Source of the DNA: Oscillibacter sp.
Lineage (GTDB): Bacteria; Bacillota; Clostridia; Oscillospirales; Oscillospiraceae
Length of the DNA: 48,698 bases
Direction: 5' to 3'
NCBI GenBank assembly: GCA_022652815.1
Contig: JALCRR010000012.1
Location: 1 to 48,698 of the forward strand
The position numbers were made by a program, and so were the translations under genes. Below, one piece after another: positions 1 through 9,352 of the stretch. Every line of letters begins with the position of its first letter. The stretch's first letter is position 1. Under the pieces are notes generated by a model that was given only the letters and a program-made list of their open reading frames with translations, was not told the origin of the DNA and did not search any database.

Positions 1-28
1 CCCACCAGGCATGGTAATGCCTGATGGG
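1..28 (-). terminator. Possible terminator hairpin of the giant-kinase operon
   Basis: An imperfect inverted repeat (CCCA..AGGCAT, loop GGTA, ATGCCT..TGGG) lies about 50 bases beyond the stop codon of the last kinase gene. On the minus strand the T-tract that would complete an intrinsic terminator would lie outside the window, so the call is tentative. Confidence 0.4.
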
Positions 29-79
29 TCTGTGCGCCTCTCCTGTTTGGGGTTTTAACATAAATGAGGTGCCATCAAT

Positions 80-3000
80 TTAAATAGTCATGACATTGTT
101 CACGGCGGCAGCAATGGTTTCGATACTGATGGGCTTTGCGATGTGTCCATTCATGCCGCTTTCAAGGCTCTTCTGGATATCCTGCGTGAATGCGTTGGCT
201 GTCATGGCGAGAATCGGAATGGATTTTGCCTGCGGGTGCGCACTCTGGCGGATGGCCCTTGCGGCCTCATACCCGTTCATCACGGGCATTTGGATGTCCA
301 TGAAAATAATATTATAGGTTTCCGCTTTACTTCCCACCAACTTGTCGTAGCCGATGGCACCATTTTCCGCCGTATCCACCTTGGCACCGAATTTTTCCAG
401 CAGACGCTTGGCCACCATGGTATTGATCGGGTGATCCTCCACCAGTAGTACACGCAGATTGCTGAAATTCACATCCGCCGTGGCAGATTTCGTGGCTTTC
501 TCCGGGTACTGGGCGTTTTCCGCCTGGATTCCTTCGGCAAGGCGCAGGGGGAGGCGGACGGTGAACGTGGAGCCCTTGCCGACCTCACTGTCTACCGAAA
601 CGGTGCCGCCCTTTGCTTCTACAATGCTCTTCACAATCGGCAGTCCCAATCCGGTGCCCAAATATTTTTCTTCTGTTTCCAGCTGTTCAAAAGGCTTAAA
701 AATGCTATCCAGTTTGTCCTTGGCGATTCCGATGCCATTGTCCGACACGGCAAATACCAGAGTGGTGAGCTGGGGATTCAGATTCGTTTCCTCGGAGGCT
801 GTCAGTTTGATCTGCCCGCCTTTAGGTGAAAACTTGGAGGCGTTGTTCAGCAGGTTGATCAGCACGCGTTTGAGACGCACTACATCGCCCACGAAGAACT
901 GATGCTGCATGTTTTTTTCAGTGACAAGCGTTTGTTTCTTCTGAGCAAACATCACGGCGGTCATTTCCACAACGTTTTGACATTCTTTTTGGCAGTCAAA
1001 GGTCTCCTTTGCCAAAACCATGTTACCGCTTTCAATCTGGGACATATCCAGTACGTTGTTAATCATGCGCAGCAGCAGCTTGGAGGAAGAGTCAATCACG
1101 CTGAGATTTTCAAGTGCCTTCTCCTTGTCGTCAATTTCCCGCTTTGTCAGCTCCGTCATGCCAATGATGGCGTTCATCGGGGTGCGGATATCGTGGCTCA
1201 TGCGGGAGAGAAAGTCTGTCTTGGCTCTGTTCGCCCGCTCTGATGAGGTTAAGGCATGGGCGAGAGCCTCGTTTTTCTTCTGTTCTTCCGCCAGCGTCTC
1301 GGTTACGTCCACGCGCACAAAGCCGATGTGTTCCAGCTCTTTGTCGACATAAAATACCTGAATTTTCTTCGTGCGCAGTGCGCCGTGTTCATGGATGCGA
1401 TAGTAGAACCAGTAGCTGTCCTCTGTTTTCAGATGTGCAAGGGCATAGGTGTAGGAAAGCTTTTCAATGCATTCCCGCTCGGACTCCTCGTCCGCAAAGG
1501 TTTTTGCGTACTCCTCATTGATTTTGCTGAAGACGCCGCTCAGAGGCGGAATGTTAGTCAAGTCATCGCGCATTGTCAACATGGTGTAGACATCCTGCCG
1601 GACATCCACATCCACCAAAAAGTCGCTGTATTTCTGGAAGCCCACCGTCACGGCCTTTTTGTAAACCGTCTCTTTTGTGATGTCGTACATGTTGAAGAAA
1701 CCGACCAGCTCTTCCGTCCCGGGTTTTTTCAAAACCTCGATCGTCAGTTCCACATACCTGTAATAGGTCCCGTGCACCAGAATCTTGCACTTCACGCTCT
1801 GCCTTGCAATGCCCTTCGCGTAGGCGCGGATCAGCGGTTCCGTCAGGAATTTGTCCAATACCTCTCGCTTTTTGTCATCGCCTTTCACAATTTTGGAAAG
1901 TCTGGTAAAAAATGCATCGCGGTCATCTCCATACATGGCGATATAATCCGCGTTGTCCCGAGATGTCATGCCCAACAGTTGATTATGTGTGATATTACAG
2001 TAGGCGGAAAGAAGCACATTCTCCTTGGGAACATTGCGGTAACCATCCAGTGCTTCTCGATACTGTTTTTCCAGATCCATTTGTTTGGAAATGTCTACGC
2101 CTGTACCAATGGCTCTGATCGGATTTCCTCGCTTGTCAAAGAGCACAGTGTAGCTGATCTGATGGTAGACATATTCGCCCAGATCCGGGCGGAACATCCG
2201 TACCTTGGCCGACACGGCCTTTTCACCACTCTCAATCTTGTGGTACATTTCATGAACAGCCGCCGCGTCGTCCTTGTGGATGGCACCTGTTTCAAGCAGG
2301 CTGTCCGGAATGTTGGAAATCACCGACTCCACACCGTAATCTTTGTCCGTTGTGGCAGTGCGGATTATGGTACGGCTGCCGATGTCGTAGATCCAGCTTT
2401 CAATGCCGGTCTGCGCCGCCGTGATGGCAAACTGCTGCTCCAGCGATTTGAATTCATCGATGGTCTCGGCGGTGGCTACTGCCCAGCAGGGGCGGTTTTT
2501 CTCATCGAACAATGTGGTAAAGCGCACGCGCTTCCAAACGGCTTTCCCGTCTGCATCGATCGTCTTGATGTCGGCCATGACGGACGGCTTACCCGCATTC
2601 ACTGCATCGATAAGTCCTTGATATGCCGCAACGCTCTCCGGCACAATGGCACCGGAATCGTATACGCTCTGGGGATAGTTTTCCAGCACCCTTGTCAACT
2701 TGTATTCGGCGATTGAGACGTCGTTCAGATGGGCGAGGTGGTTTTTGACGTCATATTCCCAATAGGCAAGTCCAGCGTGGGTGATGGCTGCGGTCAGCTT
2801 TTTCTGTGCCTGAGAAAATGCCAGCTCCGCCTTCTTTTTGTCCGTAATATCGACAATTACCACATAATAAGTTGGATTTTCCGTATTCCGACCGATCAGA
2901 TAACCGGCGTCATAAAACCATTTTAGCTCGCCGCTCTTTGTCTCGACCCGGTACTCGCAGTGATCGGTATCGCCCACGGCGATCTGCACATTGATCTCGT

Positions 3001-4429
3001 CGATTGCCCGCTGTCGGTCCTCCACGTAAATCATATTGGAGAATTTGTTGGAAAACTTTTCGGCAAACTCCTCGGAGGTGTACCCCAGCATGGAGAGCAT
3101 GTAGGGGCTGATGTATCCGAAATCATCGGTGATATAGCTGTACTTGAATACGCCGCCGGGTACATTGTAGATCAGCGTGCTGAGCTCCTGCTGCGTTTGT
3201 TCCAGCTCCAGCTCTGCCTGCTTTTGCTCCGTAATGTCCACAAAGGTGCAGTAAAAGTATTGCTCGCCTGCTTCATCAGTCAAAAGATCCGCGTGAATGG
3301 AGATCCATTTGATGCTGCCGTCCTTGCAGATGAGGCGATTCTCGTTTTTGACGGTTGTGCCGTGCTCCAACTGCTTTGCAATTTTGCCCACCATGATGGC
3401 CCCGTCGTCGGGATAGATCACGCCAGACATCTTGTTGTGGAACAGCGTCTGGAACTCCTCGCGGGTATAGCCAATGAAGCGGAACAGGCCATCGTTGGCG
3501 AAAATCACGTCCCAGTCGGCATTGAACCGGCACTTGAAAACTGCGCCCGGAATGGAATTGTAGAGAAGCTCCATTTCCCGATTTGCCTGTTCGGCGTGTT
3601 GCTTTGCTGTCATCTCGTCGGTGACATCGGTATAGACGGCGAAGTAATTGACCTGCCCGTTTTCATCAGACACAAGGCTGCTGCGGTTGTTGACCCACCG
3701 GTATTCTCCCCGACTGTTGGCAAGACGGTAAACGGAGTTGATGGGCTGCCCCGTTTGCATGGCAGTCTTAAAAATGTTCTCGACACGATCATAATCGTCG
3801 GGATGAACGCCGTTCATGGCATTGTCCGCATACAGGCGGGCAATGTTTTCCGGCGAGTCTCCCAGCATTTTGCACCAGCCTGTGCTGACGTAGATGGGGA
3901 CAATTTTGCCGTCCTTAAGACCAATTTTGACAACGCCGCCGGGAATGTTGTCCATGATCGTCTGCATTTCGTGGCTGGTCTCTTGCAGCTGCTGCTGTAA
4001 TTTTTTCTGTGCAGTAATGTCATAGCAGATGGAGGTCGTTGCCGTTTTTCCGTTTTCGGCGACAACGATTTTGCCTGCGTCATGAACCCACAGGTAGGTG
4101 CCGTCTTTTTTTCGGTACCGGTACTCCACCACATATTCATCGCCCGTACGGATCTGCTCCTGTACGCTTTGCCACACGGACTGTCTGTCATCTGGGTGCA
4201 TCTGGTTGGCAATCAGCCCGCCGCACGCATCAGAAAATTCCTGCTTGGAGGAAAAGCCTAGATAGGAGAGCATAGTGTCACTGATGTAGTACAGCGGAAA
4301 GCCCTCCTGTAAATAGGCACCCAGCAGACCTCCGACAATGATCTTGGCGAGCATATCCTTTTCTGCCTGTAAACGAGCAATCTCATTGTCGTTTTCCAAG
4401 TCAAGTGAGGAATTCTCGTTTTCCTTCAT
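80..4429 (-). CDS. Giant multi-PAS hybrid histidine kinase (1449 aa)
   Basis: Soluble hybrid sensor kinase with no membrane segment or signal peptide. About eight PAS-like domains fill residues 30-1055, several ending in the usual D-[IV]-T signature (YDIT, TDVT, VDIT). HisKA follows with the H-box SHDIRTPMNAI (phospho-acceptor His1079). The ATPase domain is at about 1190-1305, with N-box NLLNNASKFS and G-boxes DNGIGI and GTGLGL. A C-terminal receiver (about 1330-1447) has LLVEDHP and phospho-acceptor Asp1378 in MDIQMPVMNG. By family knowledge it autophosphorylates on His and passes phosphate to its own receiver; ligands are unknown. It is the last gene of the minus-strand sensory operon, 24 bases after the preceding kinase. 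The start at ATG 4429 has only a weak GGTGGTGA ribosome binding site, suggesting dependence on translation of the gene before it. No output domain is present. Confidence 0.93.
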   Translation of the reverse strand: MKENENSSLDLENDNEIARLQAEKDMLAKIIVGGLLGAYLQEGFPLYYISDTMLSYLGFSSKQEFSDACGGLIANQMHPDDRQSVWQSVQEQIRTGDEYVVEYRYRKKDGTYLWVHDAGKIVVAENGKTATTSICYDITAQKKLQQQLQETSHEMQTIMDNIPGGVVKIGLKDGKIVPIYVSTGWCKMLGDSPENIARLYADNAMNGVHPDDYDRVENIFKTAMQTGQPINSVYRLANSRGEYRWVNNRSSLVSDENGQVNYFAVYTDVTDEMTAKQHAEQANREMELLYNSIPGAVFKCRFNADWDVIFANDGLFRFIGYTREEFQTLFHNKMSGVIYPDDGAIMVGKIAKQLEHGTTVKNENRLICKDGSIKWISIHADLLTDEAGEQYFYCTFVDITEQKQAELELEQTQQELSTLIYNVPGGVFKYSYITDDFGYISPYMLSMLGYTSEEFAEKFSNKFSNMIYVEDRQRAIDEINVQIAVGDTDHCEYRVETKSGELKWFYDAGYLIGRNTENPTYYVVIVDITDKKKAELAFSQAQKKLTAAITHAGLAYWEYDVKNHLAHLNDVSIAEYKLTRVLENYPQSVYDSGAIVPESVAAYQGLIDAVNAGKPSVMADIKTIDADGKAVWKRVRFTTLFDEKNRPCWAVATAETIDEFKSLEQQFAITAAQTGIESWIYDIGSRTIIRTATTDKDYGVESVISNIPDSLLETGAIHKDDAAAVHEMYHKIESGEKAVSAKVRMFRPDLGEYVYHQISYTVLFDKRGNPIRAIGTGVDISKQMDLEKQYREALDGYRNVPKENVLLSAYCNITHNQLLGMTSRDNADYIAMYGDDRDAFFTRLSKIVKGDDKKREVLDKFLTEPLIRAYAKGIARQSVKCKILVHGTYYRYVELTIEVLKKPGTEELVGFFNMYDITKETVYKKAVTVGFQKYSDFLVDVDVRQDVYTMLTMRDDLTNIPPLSGVFSKINEEYAKTFADEESERECIEKLSYTYALAHLKTEDSYWFYYRIHEHGALRTKKIQVFYVDKELEHIGFVRVDVTETLAEEQKKNEALAHALTSSERANRAKTDFLSRMSHDIRTPMNAIIGMTELTKREIDDKEKALENLSVIDSSSKLLLRMINNVLDMSQIESGNMVLAKETFDCQKECQNVVEMTAVMFAQKKQTLVTEKNMQHQFFVGDVVRLKRVLINLLNNASKFSPKGGQIKLTASEETNLNPQLTTLVFAVSDNGIGIAKDKLDSIFKPFEQLETEEKYLGTGLGLPIVKSIVEAKGGTVSVDSEVGKGSTFTVRLPLRLAEGIQAENAQYPEKATKSATADVNFSNLRVLLVEDHPINTMVAKRLLEKFGAKVDTAENGAIGYDKLVGSKAETYNIIFMDIQMPVMNGYEAARAIRQSAHPQAKSIPILAMTANAFTQDIQKSLESGMNGHIAKPISIETIAAAVNNVMTI

Positions 4430-4453
4430 ATCGTTTCACCACCCAAAAGTTTT

Positions 4454-7400
4454 TCAAACGGATCCCCCGCGTGCCTGCCCCTTGTCGCAGATACAATCCC
4501 ACACGGTTCGATAGAGCTGCTGGGGAATAATTGGCTTGGCAAGATGGGCATTCATCCCGGCGGCCATGCTCCGCTGCACATCTTCCGCAAAGGCGTTTGC
4601 CGTCATGGCAATGATCGGGATCGTCTTTGCCTGGGGATGGCTGCTCGCACGAATTGCTTTCGCTGCCTCGTTTCCATCCATGACGGGCATGCGGATATCC
4701 ATCAGAATGAGGTCAAATGTGTTTTCCGGCTGATGGACAAACGTTTCAACACCGACCTGACCATTTTCAACCACCGTGACAGCAGCACCAGCCTTTTCCA
4801 AAATTCTGATCGCCACCTTTTGGTTCACCGGATGATCCTCACAGAGCAAAATTCGGATTCCGGACAGATCATAGACCTTTGGCTCGGACTCTTCTACATC
4901 AGAATGCCGGGGCGTTTTTTCTTGATCTGCCAACGGAACCGGCAGCTCCACAGTGAAGGTGGTGCCGCCCCCCTTGACGCTTTTGACGGAAATGGTGCCG
5001 CCCTTTAGGTCCACGATCGCTTTTGCAATGGATAGACCCAGGCCGGTTCCGGCTGCCTGCGTACTATTGGACGCACGGTAGAACGGCTCAAAAAGGTGCG
5101 ATTGGGCTTCTGGAGGAATGCCAATTCCGGTATCGGATATTTCAAAACGATATCGGCCGATCTCGGCTTTTTGGGAGGTGATTTCCGAAATGCGATAGGC
5201 GACTGTCCCACCGCAGGGCGTGTATTTGATGGCATTTGAAAGAATATTGTCGATTGCTCTGTGAATTTTTGCGATATCGCCCACGCAGCGGTCATGCTTG
5301 ATACTGACGTGCAGTTTAAAAATCTGCTGTTTCTGCAAAGCCAGCGCACGATAGCTTTGCGCTGTTTTATGCACCTGCTCCGTCATGGAAAAGTTCTGCC
5401 GCTCCAACTGCATCTTTCCATTTTCAATACGGCTCATGTCCAAAATATTGTTGAGCAAATCCAGCAAAATCTGGGAAGAGGAGCGGATGGTATCCAAACT
5501 TTCGTGTACCTGCTCGGGATTTTTCTCATCCTGCAGGGCAAGCTCGCACATACCCATGATGGCATTCATGGGCGTGCGGATATCGTGGCTCATGGAAGCG
5601 AGAAAGTCCGTTTTTGCGCGATTGGCCTGCTGGGCAATGGAGAGGGCTTCTTTCATCTGAGCATTTTTGGCCTCTTCCTCCCGCAGCAGGGCCGTTACAT
5701 CCGTCCGGGTCATAATGTAGATCCGGTTTTCTTCATCATAAGGCACGTAACGGGTTTTGACCACACCCACCGTTCCATCCGGCTTCTGAAGATTGGACAT
5801 GAACATATACGCTTTGTCTGCCGCGACCCGATTGATGATCATCTCGGGGGCGCAGCACAGCAAAAACTCATCCCGCTCATCCGGCGCGATCATTTGATCT
5901 GCATACTGTCTGCGCGACACCTCATAATCCACCACCTGATTGGGCACCAAATCGCCGTATTTGCCGTACTGGACCATGGTGTTGTGAGCCAGATCCACGC
6001 AGGCGATCCGCTCGTAATCATGGCTGCTGGCAAGCAAAAGGACCTCTTCTGCCATTTTTTGGTCATGAATGTCATAGCAGTATTCAAACAGCAGCCACTG
6101 CTTGGTGGTCGGTTCCAGAATTAGGTGGAGAATATTGCGTACCCAAAGCGTGTGCCCGTTGGGAAGTTTTCTGCGATAATCCTCGGAAAGTGTCAAGTTT
6201 CCTTGCCGAATCTGCTCTTTCAGATAAGTGATATCGTTGAGCGCAAGCAGCCGGGCCTTGGCATCCGCACCGACGACACACTCCGCTACATAACGGACAG
6301 CCTCGTGGAAGGTGGGGAGCTGCTTTAGGAGGGGAGCCTTCACGCCGGTCTGACCGTATTCCAGAGTCTTATCGGTATCCAGATTAAAAATGGCGTGGAA
6401 CAGCAGATTCTGCTCGCCCAGTGTGGGCTTCTGACGCTCCATTTCATATTTCACCGCCAGAGATTTTTCAAAATCAATCAGACGTGCGGTGCAGACAGCC
6501 ATTCGATCCTGTCCATCCACCGGCGGCAGATTGGTAAAGCGGAACTCGGCCCAGTGGGACTTTCCGTCCGGCAATATGGTCCGTGCTTCAAACACGGCCT
6601 GTCCGATGCCTTGCTTGATCTGCTCCACCGCATCCCGGTAGGCTTTGTGGTATTCCGGCAAAACAAAGCCGGAGTCCAGCCACGACTGGGGATAGTTGTC
6701 TGCTATGGCAGGAAGACCAAAATCCCGCATGGATTTTGGGTTATAGTAAGCTCGGCCCTTATCCGGGTCAAACTTCCAGTACCAGAGACCTGCTTCTTCT
6801 GTGGCGATATCCAGTGCGCGCTCGCTGGCCCACAGCTTTTGCGCCATTAGGCGCTCCTCAGTAATATCCGCGTAGCTCACATAGGCAAGCTGCGTACCGT
6901 CCGCCTGAGGGACAGCCACACCCTGCATGTTTACCCACCGATATTCGCCCAACTTGGAATTGTACAGGCGATAGGTACACTCGATTTTACCGGTTGTATC
7001 GAAGGCATCCAGAATCGCCTTTTGAAGTGTTGACAGGTCATCCAGGTGCACATTGGAATATTCCAGACCGTTTGCTGCGCTGAGCCGCTTTTCGGCATCC
7101 TCGCCCAACAGCTCTGAAAATTGTTTGCTGACGACAAGCGGGTTCAGCTTTTTTCCGTCCCAGCGGTAGAGGCACACGCCACCCGGCACAAGATTAAGAA
7201 TGTCGTGGAGCTGCTGCTCCTGTTCCACTTGCTCTGTAATATTATAGTAGGTGGAATATGTTGTGGCTGTACCGTCAGTATGAATGACGGCTTTAATGGA
7301 AAGCCATATGAATTTAATTCGCCCGTCCGGGAAAACGACGCGAAAATCTCCTTCGGCATGAGACTTGGACTGAATCAGACGTTGCAGGATGCTCTCTGCT

Positions 7401-9097
7401 TTTTTAATATCCTCCGGATAAATATTTTGGAAAAGAGAGGCTTCGTATCGTGCCCGCAGTTCTTCCTCCGTACCTTCAAACAGGCTGCAAAAGCCCTCGT
7501 TCATATATTGGATGTGATAAGTTTGATGCACGGCGTCGGCATCGCAGACCACGATGCCGCATGTGACGTTTTGCAACATTTCACAAAATTGTTGCTGGGC
7601 CTTTTTTGTCTCGGTAATGTCGGTGAGATATTCGATATGCGCATCATGCCCCGCCCAGTTGATGGTGCGGCTTTGCGTCATATAATGGCGTCCCAGCTTC
7701 GACAGGTACAACTCCCGAGGCTGGCGTTCAAATGCCCGTCCTTGCTGGCTGCGGCAAAAGTCGCAGGGCTTGTCATATCCCATCAGATACTCATAGCAGC
7801 GCTTGCCCTCATAGTGTGGATCTGTCTTGTGATAAATGGAGAGCGCCTCACGGTTAACATACAGCAGTTCCCGTGTATCATCATCGCTGACAACGATGGC
7901 AACGCCGGAGTTCTCAACCACACTGCCGAGAAGTTCCCGCATCTGCGGCATCTCCGAAAAGACGGCGTGAATAATGGGACAGCCGTTTTCCGTGGCGGTG
8001 CGCTTATAGCTGCCATTGAGCCAGATCGTGTGCCCGGACACATGGACAACGCGAAAATCCACAGATACTGTTTCCTCACTGTTGGCAGCTTGGTCCAGTG
8101 CCTTAAGCACCTTGTCGGCATCGCCGGCGTAAATTGCGTTTGTCACGCAGGATTCCACCTGGTTTTTATATTCCTCCTGCGTCATACCGACAATCTTGGA
8201 CAGCCCCTGGGACTGGTAGAGCACTTTGCAATCATTATTTTCCAACCGGTACAGGGCAACGCCACCCGGCAGAGAATTGACAAGGTTATCCAACTGAACC
8301 TGCTTTTGATGCTGCTCGGTAATATCGTAGCAAACAGAGATAATGACATCTTCGCCGTTTTCCGACGTAGACGTTCGCCCAATGTCGTGTATCCAGAGAT
8401 AGGTTCCGTCCCGTTTGCGCATCCGGTAATCCACCGTATACCGATTCGACACGGCAAGTTGACGTGCTAATGCTTCATTCACCAAGGCACGGTCGTCAGG
8501 GTGCATGGCATTGGAAACAAGGCCGTCAATATCCAAGGAAAATTCCGCTTCACTGGCATAGCCCAGATATTGCAGCAGTCGGTCATCGATGAAATACAGG
8601 GGGAAACCGGGCTTTAAGTATCCGCCCATCAGGCCGCCGGACATGGTGGAAAAGACAAGTTCCCGCTTTTCCCGGGCAATCTTCTCCCTGCCCTTGGCAA
8701 GGGGAAAGTACTCGTCTGGCTGCTGATTGTCATCAGCCACGGAAAAGTGCATGGTGCATATTTTCGGAATGCCATTCACCACACGGGAAGCTCCCGTCAC
8801 ACGCAGGGTAACCGCGACCCCTTCATTTTCCATCTTCATTCTGAAAAAGGCCTCGCCGGAATCTCCGCTGATGGGCACGTAAGTCTCATCATAGATCGAG
8901 AGCTGATACGGTGTTGGGATGCTTTCAATTTCCTGCTGAATATAGGCGCGTGCGCCGGCAAGCCCATGCACGTCCTCCTGGTCGGAGGTGCCGAACCAGC
9001 AAATATCCTCCGCCAGAACGGAGAGCGCTCTTTCACAGTCTCTTTCCACAAAATCGAATCTGCAAAAATTCTTTAATAAATTAAGCGCATTTTCCAT
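4454..9097 (-). CDS. Giant hybrid histidine kinase with N-terminal SnoaL/NTF2-like domain (1547 aa)
   Basis: Soluble hybrid kinase. The first ~140 residues look like a SnoaL/NTF2-like (DUF4440-type) alpha+beta domain (LAEDICWFGT, VHGLAGARAYI), unlike its neighbours. About eight PAS-like domains follow (160-1145); the third (about 400-510) carries a Cys cluster, RCYEYLMGYDKPCDFC. HisKA has SHDIRTPMNAIMG (His1171), then an ATPase domain (NILSNAIKYTP, DTGIGI, GTGLGL) and a C-terminal receiver with Asp1467 in MDIRMPVMDG. ATG 9097 is chosen over the upstream in-frame ATG 9139 because GGAGGTGA sits five bases before it. It is the penultimate gene of the operon. The 255-base gap to the preceding kinase stop contains a broken receiver fragment. 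The signal is unknown; the SnoaL-like domain could be an extra small-molecule binding site (inference). Confidence 0.92.
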   Translation of the reverse strand: MENALNLLKNFCRFDFVERDCERALSVLAEDICWFGTSDQEDVHGLAGARAYIQQEIESIPTPYQLSIYDETYVPISGDSGEAFFRMKMENEGVAVTLRVTGASRVVNGIPKICTMHFSVADDNQQPDEYFPLAKGREKIAREKRELVFSTMSGGLMGGYLKPGFPLYFIDDRLLQYLGYASEAEFSLDIDGLVSNAMHPDDRALVNEALARQLAVSNRYTVDYRMRKRDGTYLWIHDIGRTSTSENGEDVIISVCYDITEQHQKQVQLDNLVNSLPGGVALYRLENNDCKVLYQSQGLSKIVGMTQEEYKNQVESCVTNAIYAGDADKVLKALDQAANSEETVSVDFRVVHVSGHTIWLNGSYKRTATENGCPIIHAVFSEMPQMRELLGSVVENSGVAIVVSDDDTRELLYVNREALSIYHKTDPHYEGKRCYEYLMGYDKPCDFCRSQQGRAFERQPRELYLSKLGRHYMTQSRTINWAGHDAHIEYLTDITETKKAQQQFCEMLQNVTCGIVVCDADAVHQTYHIQYMNEGFCSLFEGTEEELRARYEASLFQNIYPEDIKKAESILQRLIQSKSHAEGDFRVVFPDGRIKFIWLSIKAVIHTDGTATTYSTYYNITEQVEQEQQLHDILNLVPGGVCLYRWDGKKLNPLVVSKQFSELLGEDAEKRLSAANGLEYSNVHLDDLSTLQKAILDAFDTTGKIECTYRLYNSKLGEYRWVNMQGVAVPQADGTQLAYVSYADITEERLMAQKLWASERALDIATEEAGLWYWKFDPDKGRAYYNPKSMRDFGLPAIADNYPQSWLDSGFVLPEYHKAYRDAVEQIKQGIGQAVFEARTILPDGKSHWAEFRFTNLPPVDGQDRMAVCTARLIDFEKSLAVKYEMERQKPTLGEQNLLFHAIFNLDTDKTLEYGQTGVKAPLLKQLPTFHEAVRYVAECVVGADAKARLLALNDITYLKEQIRQGNLTLSEDYRRKLPNGHTLWVRNILHLILEPTTKQWLLFEYCYDIHDQKMAEEVLLLASSHDYERIACVDLAHNTMVQYGKYGDLVPNQVVDYEVSRRQYADQMIAPDERDEFLLCCAPEMIINRVAADKAYMFMSNLQKPDGTVGVVKTRYVPYDEENRIYIMTRTDVTALLREEEAKNAQMKEALSIAQQANRAKTDFLASMSHDIRTPMNAIMGMCELALQDEKNPEQVHESLDTIRSSSQILLDLLNNILDMSRIENGKMQLERQNFSMTEQVHKTAQSYRALALQKQQIFKLHVSIKHDRCVGDIAKIHRAIDNILSNAIKYTPCGGTVAYRISEITSQKAEIGRYRFEISDTGIGIPPEAQSHLFEPFYRASNSTQAAGTGLGLSIAKAIVDLKGGTISVKSVKGGGTTFTVELPVPLADQEKTPRHSDVEESEPKVYDLSGIRILLCEDHPVNQKVAIRILEKAGAAVTVVENGQVGVETFVHQPENTFDLILMDIRMPVMDGNEAAKAIRASSHPQAKTIPIIAMTANAFAEDVQRSMAAGMNAHLAKPIIPQQLYRTVWDCICDKGQARGGSV

Positions 9098-9175
9098 GGT
9101 ATCACCTCCCTGGACAGGCAGTATGACAGCGATGTCCAATCCTTGTAATTTTAGATAGAACGATTTGCAATCAAG

Positions 9176-9313
9176 TCACTGAACGTGTGATACGGCTGCG
9201 GAATCAATCGGCGTATTCAAATGCATATTCATGATGGCATCCGTGAATTTTTCCGCGTCGTCCACAGAGACGCTGGCCGTCATGGCGATGATGGGAACGG
9301 TTACTGCGCAGGT
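9176..9313 (-). pseudogene. Remnant of a receiver (REC) domain C-terminus
   Basis: Reading the minus strand from about 9313 to a TGA at 9176-9178 gives a frame beginning CAVTVPIIAMTASVSVDDA and continuing with NMHLNTPID. It aligns with the receiver tails of the neighbouring kinases (IPIIAMTANAFxEDVQ...MNAHLAKPI). The otherwise invariant K-P pair has become T-P, no N-terminal half of a receiver is present, and an in-frame TGA lies just upstream at 9329-9331. It begins about 40 bases after the stop of the 1349-aa kinase. The likeliest reading is a relic of another hybrid kinase or a duplicated receiver that was deleted between the two surviving kinase genes. Confidence 0.75.
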
Positions 9314-9352
9314 GGGCAAGCACGAAAATCAACCTTGCCGTCTGCATAGCAA

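Noticed and set aside
1256-2716. Long plus-strand open frame (486 codons), and similar ones at 2960-4000, 7121-8470 and 16692-17387
   Set aside because: They lie antisense to the giant kinase and c-di-GMP genes and carry no ribosome binding site or family motif; the minus-strand frames have clear domain signatures.
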